Assembly (NCBI RefSeq): GCF_001642475.1
Contig: NW_019173983.1
Coordinates: 165,664-229,663 of the forward strand
Source of the DNA: Fonsecaea monophora
Taxonomy: Eukaryota; Ascomycota; Eurotiomycetes; Chaetothyriales; Herpotrichiellaceae
Length of the DNA: 64,000 nt
Direction of reading: 5' to 3'
Shown here: positions 46,220-56,440 of the stretch, piece after piece
Layout: each line of letters opens with the position of its first letter
Position numbering within the stretch: position 1 is the stretch's first letter
Translations under genes and position numbers: made by a program
The notes under the pieces: model-generated
The model's input: the letters and a program-made list of their open reading frames with translations, nothing else
Told to the model about the DNA's origin: nothing
The model's database searches: none

Positions 46220-47863
46220 ATGGGGTCGGTTCAACCGGATATCACGCCCAATCTCTCAGAAACGCTCAAAGGGTTCAAAGTCATCATTGTCGGCGCTGGC
46301 TTCGCGGGTCTAGCATGCGCCTCGGACTTGGGCAGACGAGGGGCCGACGTCACGGTCTTTGAGGCCGCCGACGCTGTCAGGACTGCAGGTTGGTACCAGG
46401 TCTCAAAAAAGAAAAAAAACGTCTCTTAGACCAAAGCTGGTCGTCGTCGACCGGCCGCTGACGGTGTCTGATCCCCAGGTGACATAATTCTGTTCGGTCC
46501 CAACGCCACAAGGATAGTCAGCAAGTATGGCAAGGGCTTGCTTGAGGAGCTCATGCGTGTTGCCTCTCAACCACCATATATGCCGATCATGGACAAGCAC
46601 GGAAAGCTCCTGTTGCAGCAGGAAGCCGAGCAGGAGTTTGACGGCTGGCCGAATGCGTACGGCTATCGAGGACACACCCAGAACGTCATGTTTCAATTCG
46701 CGAAGCAGATTGGGGTCAAGTTTGTCTACAACAGCAACGTCCAGCAATATTTCGAAGATGATCATTGTGCCGGTGTCATCGTTGACGGGATCAGGCACGA
46801 AGCAGATCTGGTCGTTGGCGCCGACGGCATCCACAGCAGAGCCCGGTACTTTGTGACGGGGAAAGTGGACAAGCCGCAGCCCAGTGGGTTCGCCTTGTAT
46901 CGGGCCTGGTTTCCGCTCGAGGTCCTGCGCAAGAATCCCGTGACAAAAGAGATCGCGGATGCTCCGTATCCCTGGTTTCACGTCTGGATCATGGAAGACT
47001 GTCACGCCATCATCACCACCAACAAGGTCCTTGACCGAGGAACGTGCTTTGCCACCCACCGAGTAAGTAGGTCCGTGTGAAATGTGCATGTTCCCAACAG
47101 ACTAAAGTGATTTGGCTAGGACGACCGCGATATCAAGGAGGACTGGACGCTGCCGGGGCGGAAATCAGACATGCTGAAAGTTGTCGAGGGCTGTGACGAG
47201 CGTTTGGTCGAGACGGTCAAGGAACTGCTCGAGGAGAACCTCATCGACTATAAGATCTTGTGGAGAGATCCAATCAAGCCGTGGGTGTCATCAAAAGGCC
47301 GCGTGTGCATTGTCGGTGATGCCGCGCATCCACATCTGGCGACATCTGCGACAGGCGGGGCGCAGGGTGTTGAAGATGGCGCCACCATTGCTGCATGTCT
47401 CGAAGAAGCCGGAAAAGGAGACGTCCCCACGGCACTGAGAGCTTTCGAAAAGCTCAGGTACGTTTTATTGTCAAAGCCCCCAAGAGTACATCGGCCGCGG
47501 CTATTCTACTTCCCTCACACGGTCAAGTTCGCGCTTCTAACTTGTCTCGGCAGGTTTGAACGGACCTCTCTGACGCAGCGTATGGGCTGGGAGTTGCGGC
47601 ACCGGTGGCACCAGACGGATTGGGACGCCGTTGCCAAAGACCCTGAATACCTGAAGTTTCGGCAACCGGCGTGGCTGGTGGGTGTTGATGCTGAAGACTA
47701 TGCCCATCAAAACTATGCTGCCGTCGTTTCCCACCTGAAAGATGGAACTCCATTCACCGCAACCAACGTGCCAGAAGGATATGTGCACGAAGACTGGACA
47801 GTCAGCGAGCTGATGGAGAAAGAGAAAGGCAAAGCAGACGAAGAATTCTTCAAGGTCAAGTGA
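46220..47863 (+). CDS. Class A FAD monooxygenase 2 (salicylate hydroxylase-like)
   Basis: Four exons (46220-46388, 46479-47062, 47120-47457, 47554-47863) sum to 1401 nt, or 466 aa. Motifs in order are VIIVGAGFAGLACASDL (FAD Rossmann), LVVGADGIHSRAR (DG) and VCIVGDAAHPHLATSATGG (GD). The C-terminal half tracks FAD monooxygenase 1 closely (RMGWELRHRWHQTDW; TNVPEGYVHEDW). It has one extra intron in the middle compared with copy 1. It probably hydroxylates an aromatic ring. Having two copies in one cluster fits two successive hydroxylations or two substrates. It follows the hydrolase on the same strand. Confidence 0.92.
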
Positions 47864-48762
47864 AGATGGATGCCTTTTGTCTGGATAGGCTATGTACCTG
47901 GGGAACAATAGATAGATACTGTGCATATTGGGATTAGGTGCAAGGTAGGAGGACGTTCAGGGTAGAGCTCATGGGTGATATTATCATTCAGACCAATATT
48001 GCAACATCGATCTCATTCATTTATCCTCTGTGACAAGTACTTTTGGGGTGACCAAGATCCTCTCTCGGCTCGAAAGTTGAAACCAGGCGAATGCACACCG
48101 TGGCTGGTGGCTGGATTTGGAAGTGCGAAAGGGGGACTTCTTCGTGAACGGGGGGAACCTAAGACTTGGATAGTGCCTCGTGGGCAGAGGTCTAGCTTAG
48201 ATCACATGGCTGCACCTGGAAGGAGAAGTAGTCGCAAAGACTTGTCCGGGGAGGGACTTTGGAGGAAAAGTTGCGAGCCAGACAAAGACCAACCCTCGAG
48301 ACCTCGACCGCAGGCGCTAGCCGCTTTGGGAAGGGCGGCTCCACTTCCCCGGCAGGTAGTGGCCGAGGCTGAACTTCCATATCTACTTGACGACGCAGGG
48401 TCTGGTTTTGGTGTTTTCTTCCGGCGAGCGACCTTTTGCCCTTGTTGTACTTGTAGGCGAATAAGCAATCCATTCACGTGCCCCAGATCTCAGTGCGTTC
48501 TCGGCTCTTGAATCTGGGGGAGGGGCTCCCAGATGACTGGCCCTACCAATCGCAAACACTTCGGACAGAAGCCATTCGTGTACATTGCCAGTTTGGATCT
48601 CCTTCGGCCCAGACTCGCGCTCGCATCGCTTCCATCGAAGCATATATGGCCAGAACACATTCCCAATTCCCCAAGAAATAAATCATCTCTCTGACATTGT
48701 CCCCCTTGTTCGAATACTTCGCCGTGAAAAATACATTTCGTACGTTCGATTTGGGAAGCACC
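47864..48762. promoter_or_regulatory. Upstream region of MFS transporter 2
   Basis: An 899 bp spacer between two plus-strand genes. Frames inside overlap on both strands and lack domains. No distinct TATA box seen. Confidence 0.45.
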
Positions 48763-51252
48763 ATGGGCTCTAACAAGGAGCCTTTTGAGGAAGTGGAGCA
48801 GATGGACCAGCTACGAGAGAGCAAAGGCATTGGCAATCAGGTTGAGCACCCAGTAGCAGAACCTCATCTCAACTGGCGCGTCATTCCTGTGACTGTGGTA
48901 CGTTGGTCCTGTTCCCAACCGGCAGGACTCAAAACAGCATGCTGACGAGACCCGAACAAAAAGGCCTTCTGGCTCGCATGGTGTGCCTGGCAGTGCACCT
49001 TTAATCTTCTCTCGGGTATCCTCACCTATGTCAATGCTGACATAGGTCCTGACCCCAACTATACGTGGGCCGTCATTGTGATCAACATTGGCATAGCTGT
49101 TATTTGGCCCATTGCCGGTAAGCTACGGTCTCCCCCTGGGAAAGTCTTGCTACGGAGGGTTGATTTTGATTGTCTCGCTAGGTTCTCTCTCCGACACTTT
49201 TGGCCGACGATACTTCTTCCTAATCGGCCTGAGCTTTTCCTTGGTTGGCTCCATCGTCGCATGCACTGCTCAGAGTATTCCCATCCTGATCCTTGGGAAT
49301 ACCATCCTCGGTATTGGAACGGCGATGCACCAAATGATCCTTGCGGGAATCTCGGAGATTTTCCCAAACAAATATAGAGGCGTGGCAATAGGTACGAGAC
49401 CTACCCTCCCCGTTCTCAAGCGTCGCCTTGGGCCCGTCGATTGACTTGTCCCCGCCATGTCAATTTGGACAGCATCCGTGAATTTTGTTTCCCTGCCCTT
49501 CGCCGGCCTCGGGCCCTATGTTGCCCATATTATCGTCGAACGTCTCACTTGGCGGTGGATCTACTATGTGGCCATCATCATCGATGTGGTGGCTTTCGTC
49601 CTGCTCGCCGTTTTCTATCATCCAGTAAGTTGGTGGAAACATCATCACCAGGCACCGCTTGGGCTCCCGCGATCACACAGCTGACTTTATTCAATTAGCC
49701 CAAGCCACATCGGGAGCTCTCACGACGGCAGTTACTAAAGAACATTGACTTCTTTGGTTTGGCACTTTTTGCGGTAAGGAAATCCCCCTCTCCTACCTTG
49801 TGTGGCGAGACAATGGTACCCAAGGACTTTTACTGATGAGTTCATCCAGCTGGGCCTCACGGTCTTCCTGGTGGGTGTGTCTTGGGCCGGGAGCACGTAC
49901 TCCTGGAGTTCTGCTGCGGTCCTAGTCCCGATGATTTGCGGCGGTGCTCTTCTCGTGGCGTGTGGGATTTGGGGTGAGGCCCGGCCGGCACTTTTACAGA
50001 AACTTGCAAAAACCCCTCGGCTGACAATTTGTGTAGAGGTCTATGGGACCAAGAATCCCTTATTTCCCTCGTTTCTATTCAGGGATATGAGAGGGTAAGT
50101 CGGCCCCTCCGAGAAAGCACGGCCGCGCGGGGTTACTTACATGTTGCTGAAACTACTTTGAATTAGATTCACCAACGTCATTCTCATCTGCTTCGTGGCG
50201 TCGATGCCGCTGCTGTCGTCGCTGACCTTTTGGCCGATGCAAATCGCCAATCTCTACACGACAGACGCGGTCAAGATCGGGCTCTACACCTTACCCTTGA
50301 CCATGAGCACCGTCTTTGGAGGCGTATTGACGGCCACGATTCGATGGTGGAAGCCTACAAACTACTACCTGGTCGGGTGCGCATGCCTGTACACCGTCTT
50401 CACGGGGCTTTTGTCGACTCTCGGACCCGGGGATCTCAACAAGGCGTTGGCCTACGCTTTCTTGTACGGCTCCGGCGTGGGACTTTTGGAGATTGCCATC
50501 ATCGTCATCGTCCAGTTCTCGGTCAGCGCGGACCATCTCGGTGCCGTTACTGGCATCCTGAGCAGCATGCGTGGAATTTCCGGGGCGGTAGGAAGTGAGT
50601 TTTGTCACCCCATGTTGTGTACAAACCCCCGACCGAGTCCTACCCTCGTCGGTTTCTAATGGTTGGTTTTACTGGTGCAGTCTCCATCTACGGCTCGATT
50701 ATTTCGACGCGCCTGGCTCAAGACCTGCCGCAGAGATTGGCGGGTGCCACACTTCCTCTGGGGCTTCCTGAGAGCTCATTCCCTCTCCTCCTCCAAGACA
50801 TCTTCTCTGCCAACTTTGCGGGGATCCCGGAGATCCCAGGAATCACGCCAGCGATCATGCAGGCCGCCGACACGGCAAGGAGGCTTTCTTGGGCTGAAGC
50901 ATTCAAGTAAGTCCTTGCAACCGTCCCACGACTTATCCCCCCTCCCCCCCCTTCCCCGGGGATGCCCGGGCTCCGTTCTCGCGCAAAAATGGCATTGGTA
51001 CTGACAATGAGACTCTACAGGCCGATTTATTGGCTTGGAGCTTCGCTGGGCGTTGTAGCCGTCATCCTGTCCTATTTCACGCACGACATCACCCCCAAGA
51101 TGGACAACCAGCTAGATCTCGATCTGAAAGAACATGAACCTTCCCACCTTCACAACGTGCTTCCACATCACCACCATCACCACCACCACCATCAGGATGA
51201 CAAGAAGGGAGAGGTAGAGCAGCAAGAAAATCGCGTCCACTCTGCCGTCTAA
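48763..51252 (+). CDS. MFS transporter 2 (TRI12-type)
   Basis: Multi-exon gene of about 590 aa. Exon 1 (48763-48897) encodes a hydrophilic start. Later exons give the membrane helices with TFNLLSGILTYVNADIGPD, GSLSDTFGRRYFFLIGLSF (MFS loop motif), ILGIGTAMHQMILAGISEIF, LTWRWIYYVAIIIDVVAF, FGLALFALGLTVFLVGVSW and ADHLGAVTGILSSMRGISGA. This order fits the 14-helix TRI12/siderophore-type MFS group of fungal exporters. The last exon ends in a cytosolic tail with nine consecutive His residues. Six or more introns are inferred, the last near 50909-51020. It probably moves the cluster substrate or product across the membrane. Confidence 0.87.
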
Positions 51253-51827
51253 ATGTCGGGCACGGCCATTCATTCATTCTTGTGACCAGATGCTGGATGT
51301 CCCTCGGCGAGACGTCTGGACTTGAGGCGAGCAGAATTCTGACACTGCTCTCTTCGGGCCCCATATGTACGCTCTTGTTCGGGTAGTACTAGTAGTTGAT
51401 TCGTTACTATGGGGTTGATCTACTAGGTGATCCGAGTCCCAGGAAGAGGGCTGAGAAATGCAACAAGAATGAAGATGTGAAGATGAGCCCTCTACTTCGT
51501 CTGAAATAGGAAGTAGAGACATAATAAAGCCAAGACTGTCACAGACAAGCAGGCCAGGGGGCTGCTCGAATATCCACAGAGCCGTTACTAACGCTCGCAT
51601 GATCATGGCGGACGAGGGAAAAATCTCCCCTTTCAAGCTACCCAACCAAATATCGCACAAGTCGTGCGCATATTCACGCGAAGCGCTGATGGGTCACACA
51701 ATCAAAAGCTCGGTTTCGTAACAGACTGATGAGTTCGCTGCCCTCTTTCCCATTGCCCTCCAAACACCCGGAGTTTCATACCCCGCCCATACCCTACCTA
51801 CCAGACATGTGTTTTCCGGCGAGGAGG
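51253..51827. other. Convergent intergenic region
   Basis: MFS transporter 2 and P450-2 converge. No gene recognised; 3' UTRs expected. Confidence 0.5.
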
Positions 51828-53863
51828 TCAAAGCTCTGTGAATTTCATCCCTTGGGGGATCTCCCGCCACTGCAACTCGTCGTCGAGGAGCGAGTCTCGA
51901 GCTTGCTCCCATTCCTTCTTGATCATGGCGGCCCGTTTGGCAGACCTCGGCACAATCGTAGCTGGGTATGGTTCGGGCATGACCACGGCTGTCTGGGTGA
52001 ATCGCTCTGGCGTTGGGGGAACTTCTTTGCCGTTGATGACGGCAGGTTTGAAATCGAAAGCCCACACCAATTTCGACATGGCCAGAAACAAGATGTCGTC
52101 GGCAAGGTGGGTCCCCGGGCAGAGACGACGACCGCCGCCAAAGGCATAATGATCTCGCAGGTCGGGATCCGGGTTTGTGGCCGCTTCGAAAGAAGTCTGT
52201 TCGTCCTTCAGGAACCGGGCAGGGTTGAATGTTCGCGGGTCTTTGAACCGCACTGGGTCGTTGTTGAGAGTCCAAACGTTGATCAAAAGCTCGGCGCCCT
52301 TGGGCAAGACATACCCCATGTACGTCTCATCGCAGGAGAGGCAATGGGGGATTCCAACAATGACAGGAGGCATCCACCTCAGGGACTCTTTCACACAGCT
52401 TCGGAGGTAGGGGAGGTTCTCGCGGTCGCTCAAGTCAGGCAGCCGACCATCACCAACAACACGGTCAAGTTCTCGCTGCGCCTCCTTCAAAGCCTCAGGG
52501 AACAGGATCAACGCTTGAATAAAGCCGAGGAGGTTATTGGACGAGGTGCCCGTCCCCGCCTCCATGGAGCCGCTCGAGACGTATGCCGCTCTCAGATCGG
52601 TGAAACCTTCCTTCTTCTGCAGTGTCACTAGATCGGCGGCAAAGCAGGGCTTCTGCGTGCCCTGTGCCATGGCAGTTTTGACCTGATTCCACAGTCGCAA
52701 GTAGATCGACATTTCGGTCTTGGTGTGCTCGATCGCCTTCCTCTTGGCCGGGAAGAGGAAAGCTGGCACCCATTGCAGGATGGGATATGCATCAGCCAAG
52801 GCTGCCGAGGTGACTTGGATGATACTCGACGTCTTCTCCAGCCTGTAGTTGTTGTTGTGTCAAGTTAACAGACTGACTTGGGGGAGGGGGGGGGGGGGAA
52901 GAGTGGAAACAAAACCAAGTGTCACCTACGACTTGAGAATTTCTCTCATGGTGGGATTATCATATTCAGGCACACGTCTCCTATTTTGCCGTCAGAGGGT
53001 GAGGCTATTTGCAACACCAAAGTTGGATGTTTGCATTACCCATATGTGACCATCATAGCCATTGAGTTGGTGTATCTAGGAGAGGGTGGTATCAGCCTCA
53101 GTGACCTCGTATTATCTTTCGACACACATAAAGTCATTGCTACCTCTTGATATGGTACAGGAAGCCATCTGGTTTCGTACTGAGATCGTATAGCATTTTC
53201 TTGCTTTCAAGCTCGAGATATCTAGCAGTCTGTTAGTCTCGTCTGTGCCCATCTCGGGTCTCTTTGATGTGCTCGGTACGGAAGATAAGTTTTAGCAGCA
53301 GCCGCCGTCAACAGTCGATGGTACAGCTTGCGTGACAGTCGCCAATCAGGCCCATAGCGCTGGAAAGATGGTAGTTTAGTTACCCGTGACAATACTCGGT
53401 ACGGCCACTCAATTCAGCTCGCTTTTACACACCATTTGCAAAATGCGTTGACCATTACCGAGAAGGTCATGAGCAATATAATGTGGGCCACGCTCATTTG
53501 TCGACGCGCTCCTCTTGTCAATGAGTTCTTTAACCACCTTTCCATCCGAAAGTACTATCATCGTCTGTACGCCTAGTTTGATGCTGTAGATTGGTCCGTA
53601 CTCGTGAGCCCATTTCTGGAACTGTTTGTACATGTCTCTTTTGGGCATCTACCACGGACTCTGCTTAGCATGCGAGACAGCGGTTGGAAAGCTTTCTACC
53701 TGCGAGCGAACTGAGTTACCTGTTTGATATTCCCCCAAAATGGATCGGTGGGCGGGCCAGGGGGCAACCCGGGTGGTCGTTGCCCGATACGTGAGAGGGT
53801 ATAATAGAGGGCGAACCCGACGCCCACGAGGCCGAACAATAGCAGTTGTTGAGTGATAGTCAT
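51828..53863 (-). CDS. Cytochrome P450-2 (paralogue of P450-1)
   Basis: About 525-535 aa in seven exons. Exon 1 (53863 to about 53719) has the ER anchor LLLFGLVGVGFALYYTLSRI and the hinge LPPGPPTDPFWGN. Next come MPKRDMYKQFQKWAHEYGPI, YGPDWRLSRKLYHRLL, YLELESKKMLYDLSTKP, YTNSMAMMVTYG and RRVPEYDNPTMREIL on small exons. The last exon (to 51828) holds EAGTGTSSNNLLGF (I-helix), KESLRW (ExxR) and the heme loop FGGGRRLCPG. The I-helix has Gly-Thr-Ser where P450-1 has Asp-Thr-Thr, so the acidic residue before the conserved Thr is lost and the second Thr is Ser. The exon order mirrors P450-1, which supports duplication. A TATA-like TATAAG lies about 110 bp upstream. Confidence 0.9.
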
Positions 53864-54754
53864 CGTGAACAGCCCGGTCTACCGTTTGTCAAGGAAACCA
53901 TGGGCCAAGAAAGTAGGATGAGAGGGATACAAAGGTAATCCGTATGTAGGTGTATCTTTCAAGCCTGGACTCTTATACCAGAACGTTGAATAAGATGGTT
54001 ATGACAGTGAGAGTGTGCGTCAGATGGATTGCCGTCACTTCCGTTGGCTGAGCTCCATGACCAAAAAAAAAATAGTCTGTTTCGGTACAAACGTATGACC
54101 CCGTTGAGAGGAGATCCGATCGTCACCGCGACGTACAGTTACTAGGGACTTGTTCGATGGAGGAAATTTACCCGCGACTTTGAAAGCCGTCAAGGGAAAC
54201 CAGTATCAAGTGATGCCATGCCGGAGATTCCCCAGGTTGCCAGGTCAAGTTAGCGAAGAGCGGAGTGCAGTGCCATGCTTGTTCCGTAGGTCCTTCTCGT
54301 TCACCGGTGATCGCTTTTGGTCGGCGCAGACTCTTCTTGACACTCGCCGAATTGTTCCCCGCCGCATCCAAACTTGTCTCTGGGCGAATGCAACTGGCCG
54401 GGGTCAAAGCTGATCTTTTGACCAGGTACGCAACCAAGCCTTTCAGACCCTAAAGGCTGGATGGACATGTCAGGGTATTGACGATTTAATCGAGTTTCAA
54501 GTTCCGAAACGTAATTCTCCGGCAGCCTTGTTCGTTTCTATCCTGGTTGTGGTCACATGGTCCAATAGACGCCTCTTTCGATGATACATTCCCTTTTAGG
54601 ACAGATTGCGTACCTTCCCTAATATGTATCTACTCTCCCCACTTCGATGAAATGCTCATGCTTGGACAACATCAGCTGCACTAGGGGTGAAAATAAATAT
54701 GATATAGACATCTTCACTCGGAATGCCAAGTCATTGTTCCTTCATACTGCACGT
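53864..54754. other. Intergenic, P450-2 promoter and NmrA-like 3' end
   Basis: Both neighbours are on the minus strand. A run of A occurs at about 54062-54071. Frames present are short and overlap on both strands. No gene recognised. Confidence 0.45.
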
Positions 54755-55717
54755 CTATGCGAGCTTTCCAGCAACAAGTGTCTTCAAGTCTTCCTCCGTC
54801 AGCTCTTTGATACCAAGGAGTTCGTTGTCGTTCTCGTCATAAGCGGCGCCGTAAGCGTCACCAGCAAAAGCTGTACCCCCTATCACCTTCAAAATAGCAG
54901 CTGTGCTAAAGTCACCAGCGCTGAGTCCGTCCAGGCCCTCTTTCAGCACTGCGCTTGCCGGTACCCGGGTAATTTGCCAGTTGATATCCGGTCTCAGCTC
55001 TCGTGCAATTCGCAGCAGCTGGTTCTGCGTCAAGATGACCTCGGAAACTCGCACAATCCTGTTCTCCGTGGCCTCGAGATTCTTCAAAATTCCAACAATA
55101 GCCTTCCCGATAACGGGCAGCGACGTGGAGCTAATCCTGTTGTCACCCTCGTCGAACAAGACGGCCTTGTGATTAGTAAAATCAAGAAGCGCGGGAGACC
55201 CAAACAAGAACTCTAAGAAGCCACCGCATGCAAGGACAGTCCAAGTCAGCTTTCCCGCCTTTGCCTTCTCCTCAAGATAGCGCTTGATCTTGAACATCGA
55301 GGCATAGACGGGCAAGTTTTCGACTTTGGGGCTGGTCGTGACAGTTCCATATTCGGAGGGGATGAAACGCTTCACCCCGGCGGCGATGGCGGCGTCGATA
55401 AGGACGGTTTGGTTCTCGATGGCCTCACCCGCCACGGTGGACACGAGCGCATCGATACCTTTGAGGGCGGCAGTCAAGGACTCGACGGATGTGTAGTCAA
55501 CTTGGACAACTTTGGCCGTCGTCTGATCTGCCCCTGGCTTTTTGGAACGGGTGAGAACAGTGACGGCAAAGTTCGCGTCGACAAGGGCTTTGAGGACATG
55601 AGGTCCCAGATTGCCAGTTGCCTGATGCCCAAACTGGTCAGCTCATTTTTCCGTTTTCCTGTGGCATTCTTCGACATTACATACACCGGCAAGAGCGACT
55701 GATTTGATCGCAGACAT
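54755..55717 (-). CDS. NmrA-like / isoflavone-reductase-like NAD(P)-binding protein
   Basis: Two exons (55717-55685 and 55621-54755) total 900 nt, or 299 aa. Splicing joins SVALAG to ATGNLGPHVLKAL, which makes the GxxGxxG dinucleotide-binding loop across the intron. VTVLTRSKK follows at strand 2, then VESLTAALKGIDALVSTVAG and FIPSEYG. This is an atypical short-chain dehydrogenase (NmrA / isoflavone reductase / PCBER group). Members reduce phenolic or ether compounds, or sense NADP. The middle of the protein (KIKRYLEEKAKAGKLTWTVL) is typical. A TATA box (TATAAAT) is at 55857-55863 on the minus strand. It may reduce an aromatic intermediate of the second lobe (inference). Confidence 0.88.
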
Positions 55718-55856
55718 GGCGGAGAAAAAAAATGATAATGTGGATAATCCGGAGAGAGACTTGTTATTATACCGACATGTATGTTCCGCTCGTTTGATCG
55801 ATCAGTCAAGGTAAGGAAAGGAGAGGAGCCCGACCCCATGGGGGGGTTGGAAGAGC

Positions 55857-55863
55857 ATTTATA
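55857..55863 (-). promoter_or_regulatory. TATA box of the NmrA-like gene
   Basis: TATAAAT on the minus strand about 140 bp before the start codon. Confidence 0.5.
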
Positions 55864-56440
55864 CTCTCTCGTCCGATAGCAGTGGCTATTGTAATTCCAA
55901 CCATGATCGATTCCCATGCCGAGCCAAGACCATCACGCTATTTATTGTTATTGGTTTCCCATCAATTGCGCCATGTGGAAACATTGAGGATCCCGCATGT
56001 CTGGCAGCCTGAAACACACCAGAATCTCCGCCGGTGGCCCGGACGAATGATTCCGGGATGCCAACACCTCGTATTAACACGAGTCGCCTGCCTACTACAT
56101 AGTACCCAAAATGAGCATTTGTGCAGCATTGTGCACTGTGCATAGAATGCCAAGAAGTGCTTGCTTGTGTATGTACGACGCCGTTCACACGGACGAAAAA
56201 AAGGCGATGCAATAGCTCCCTCCCTCCACTGTCCGCGGACGCTATGTAGTGGTGGTAATGTGGTATCTTTCTGCTACAGTACCTCTCAAAAGACACGAGT
56301 GACCGTGCAGGAACCTGAGGTCTTTGCACCGGAAGATGCCCTCTCGGTATCCTGCCCATCAGTTGAGCCCTTTGTTTCTCATTGTGTCGACAACATACTA
56401 GTACTCCCAACAACATGGGGGTGAAGCTCTCTCCCACCCC
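55864..56440. other. Intergenic, NmrA-like promoter and P450-3 3' end
   Basis: No gene recognised. Open frames on both strands overlap. Confidence 0.45.
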
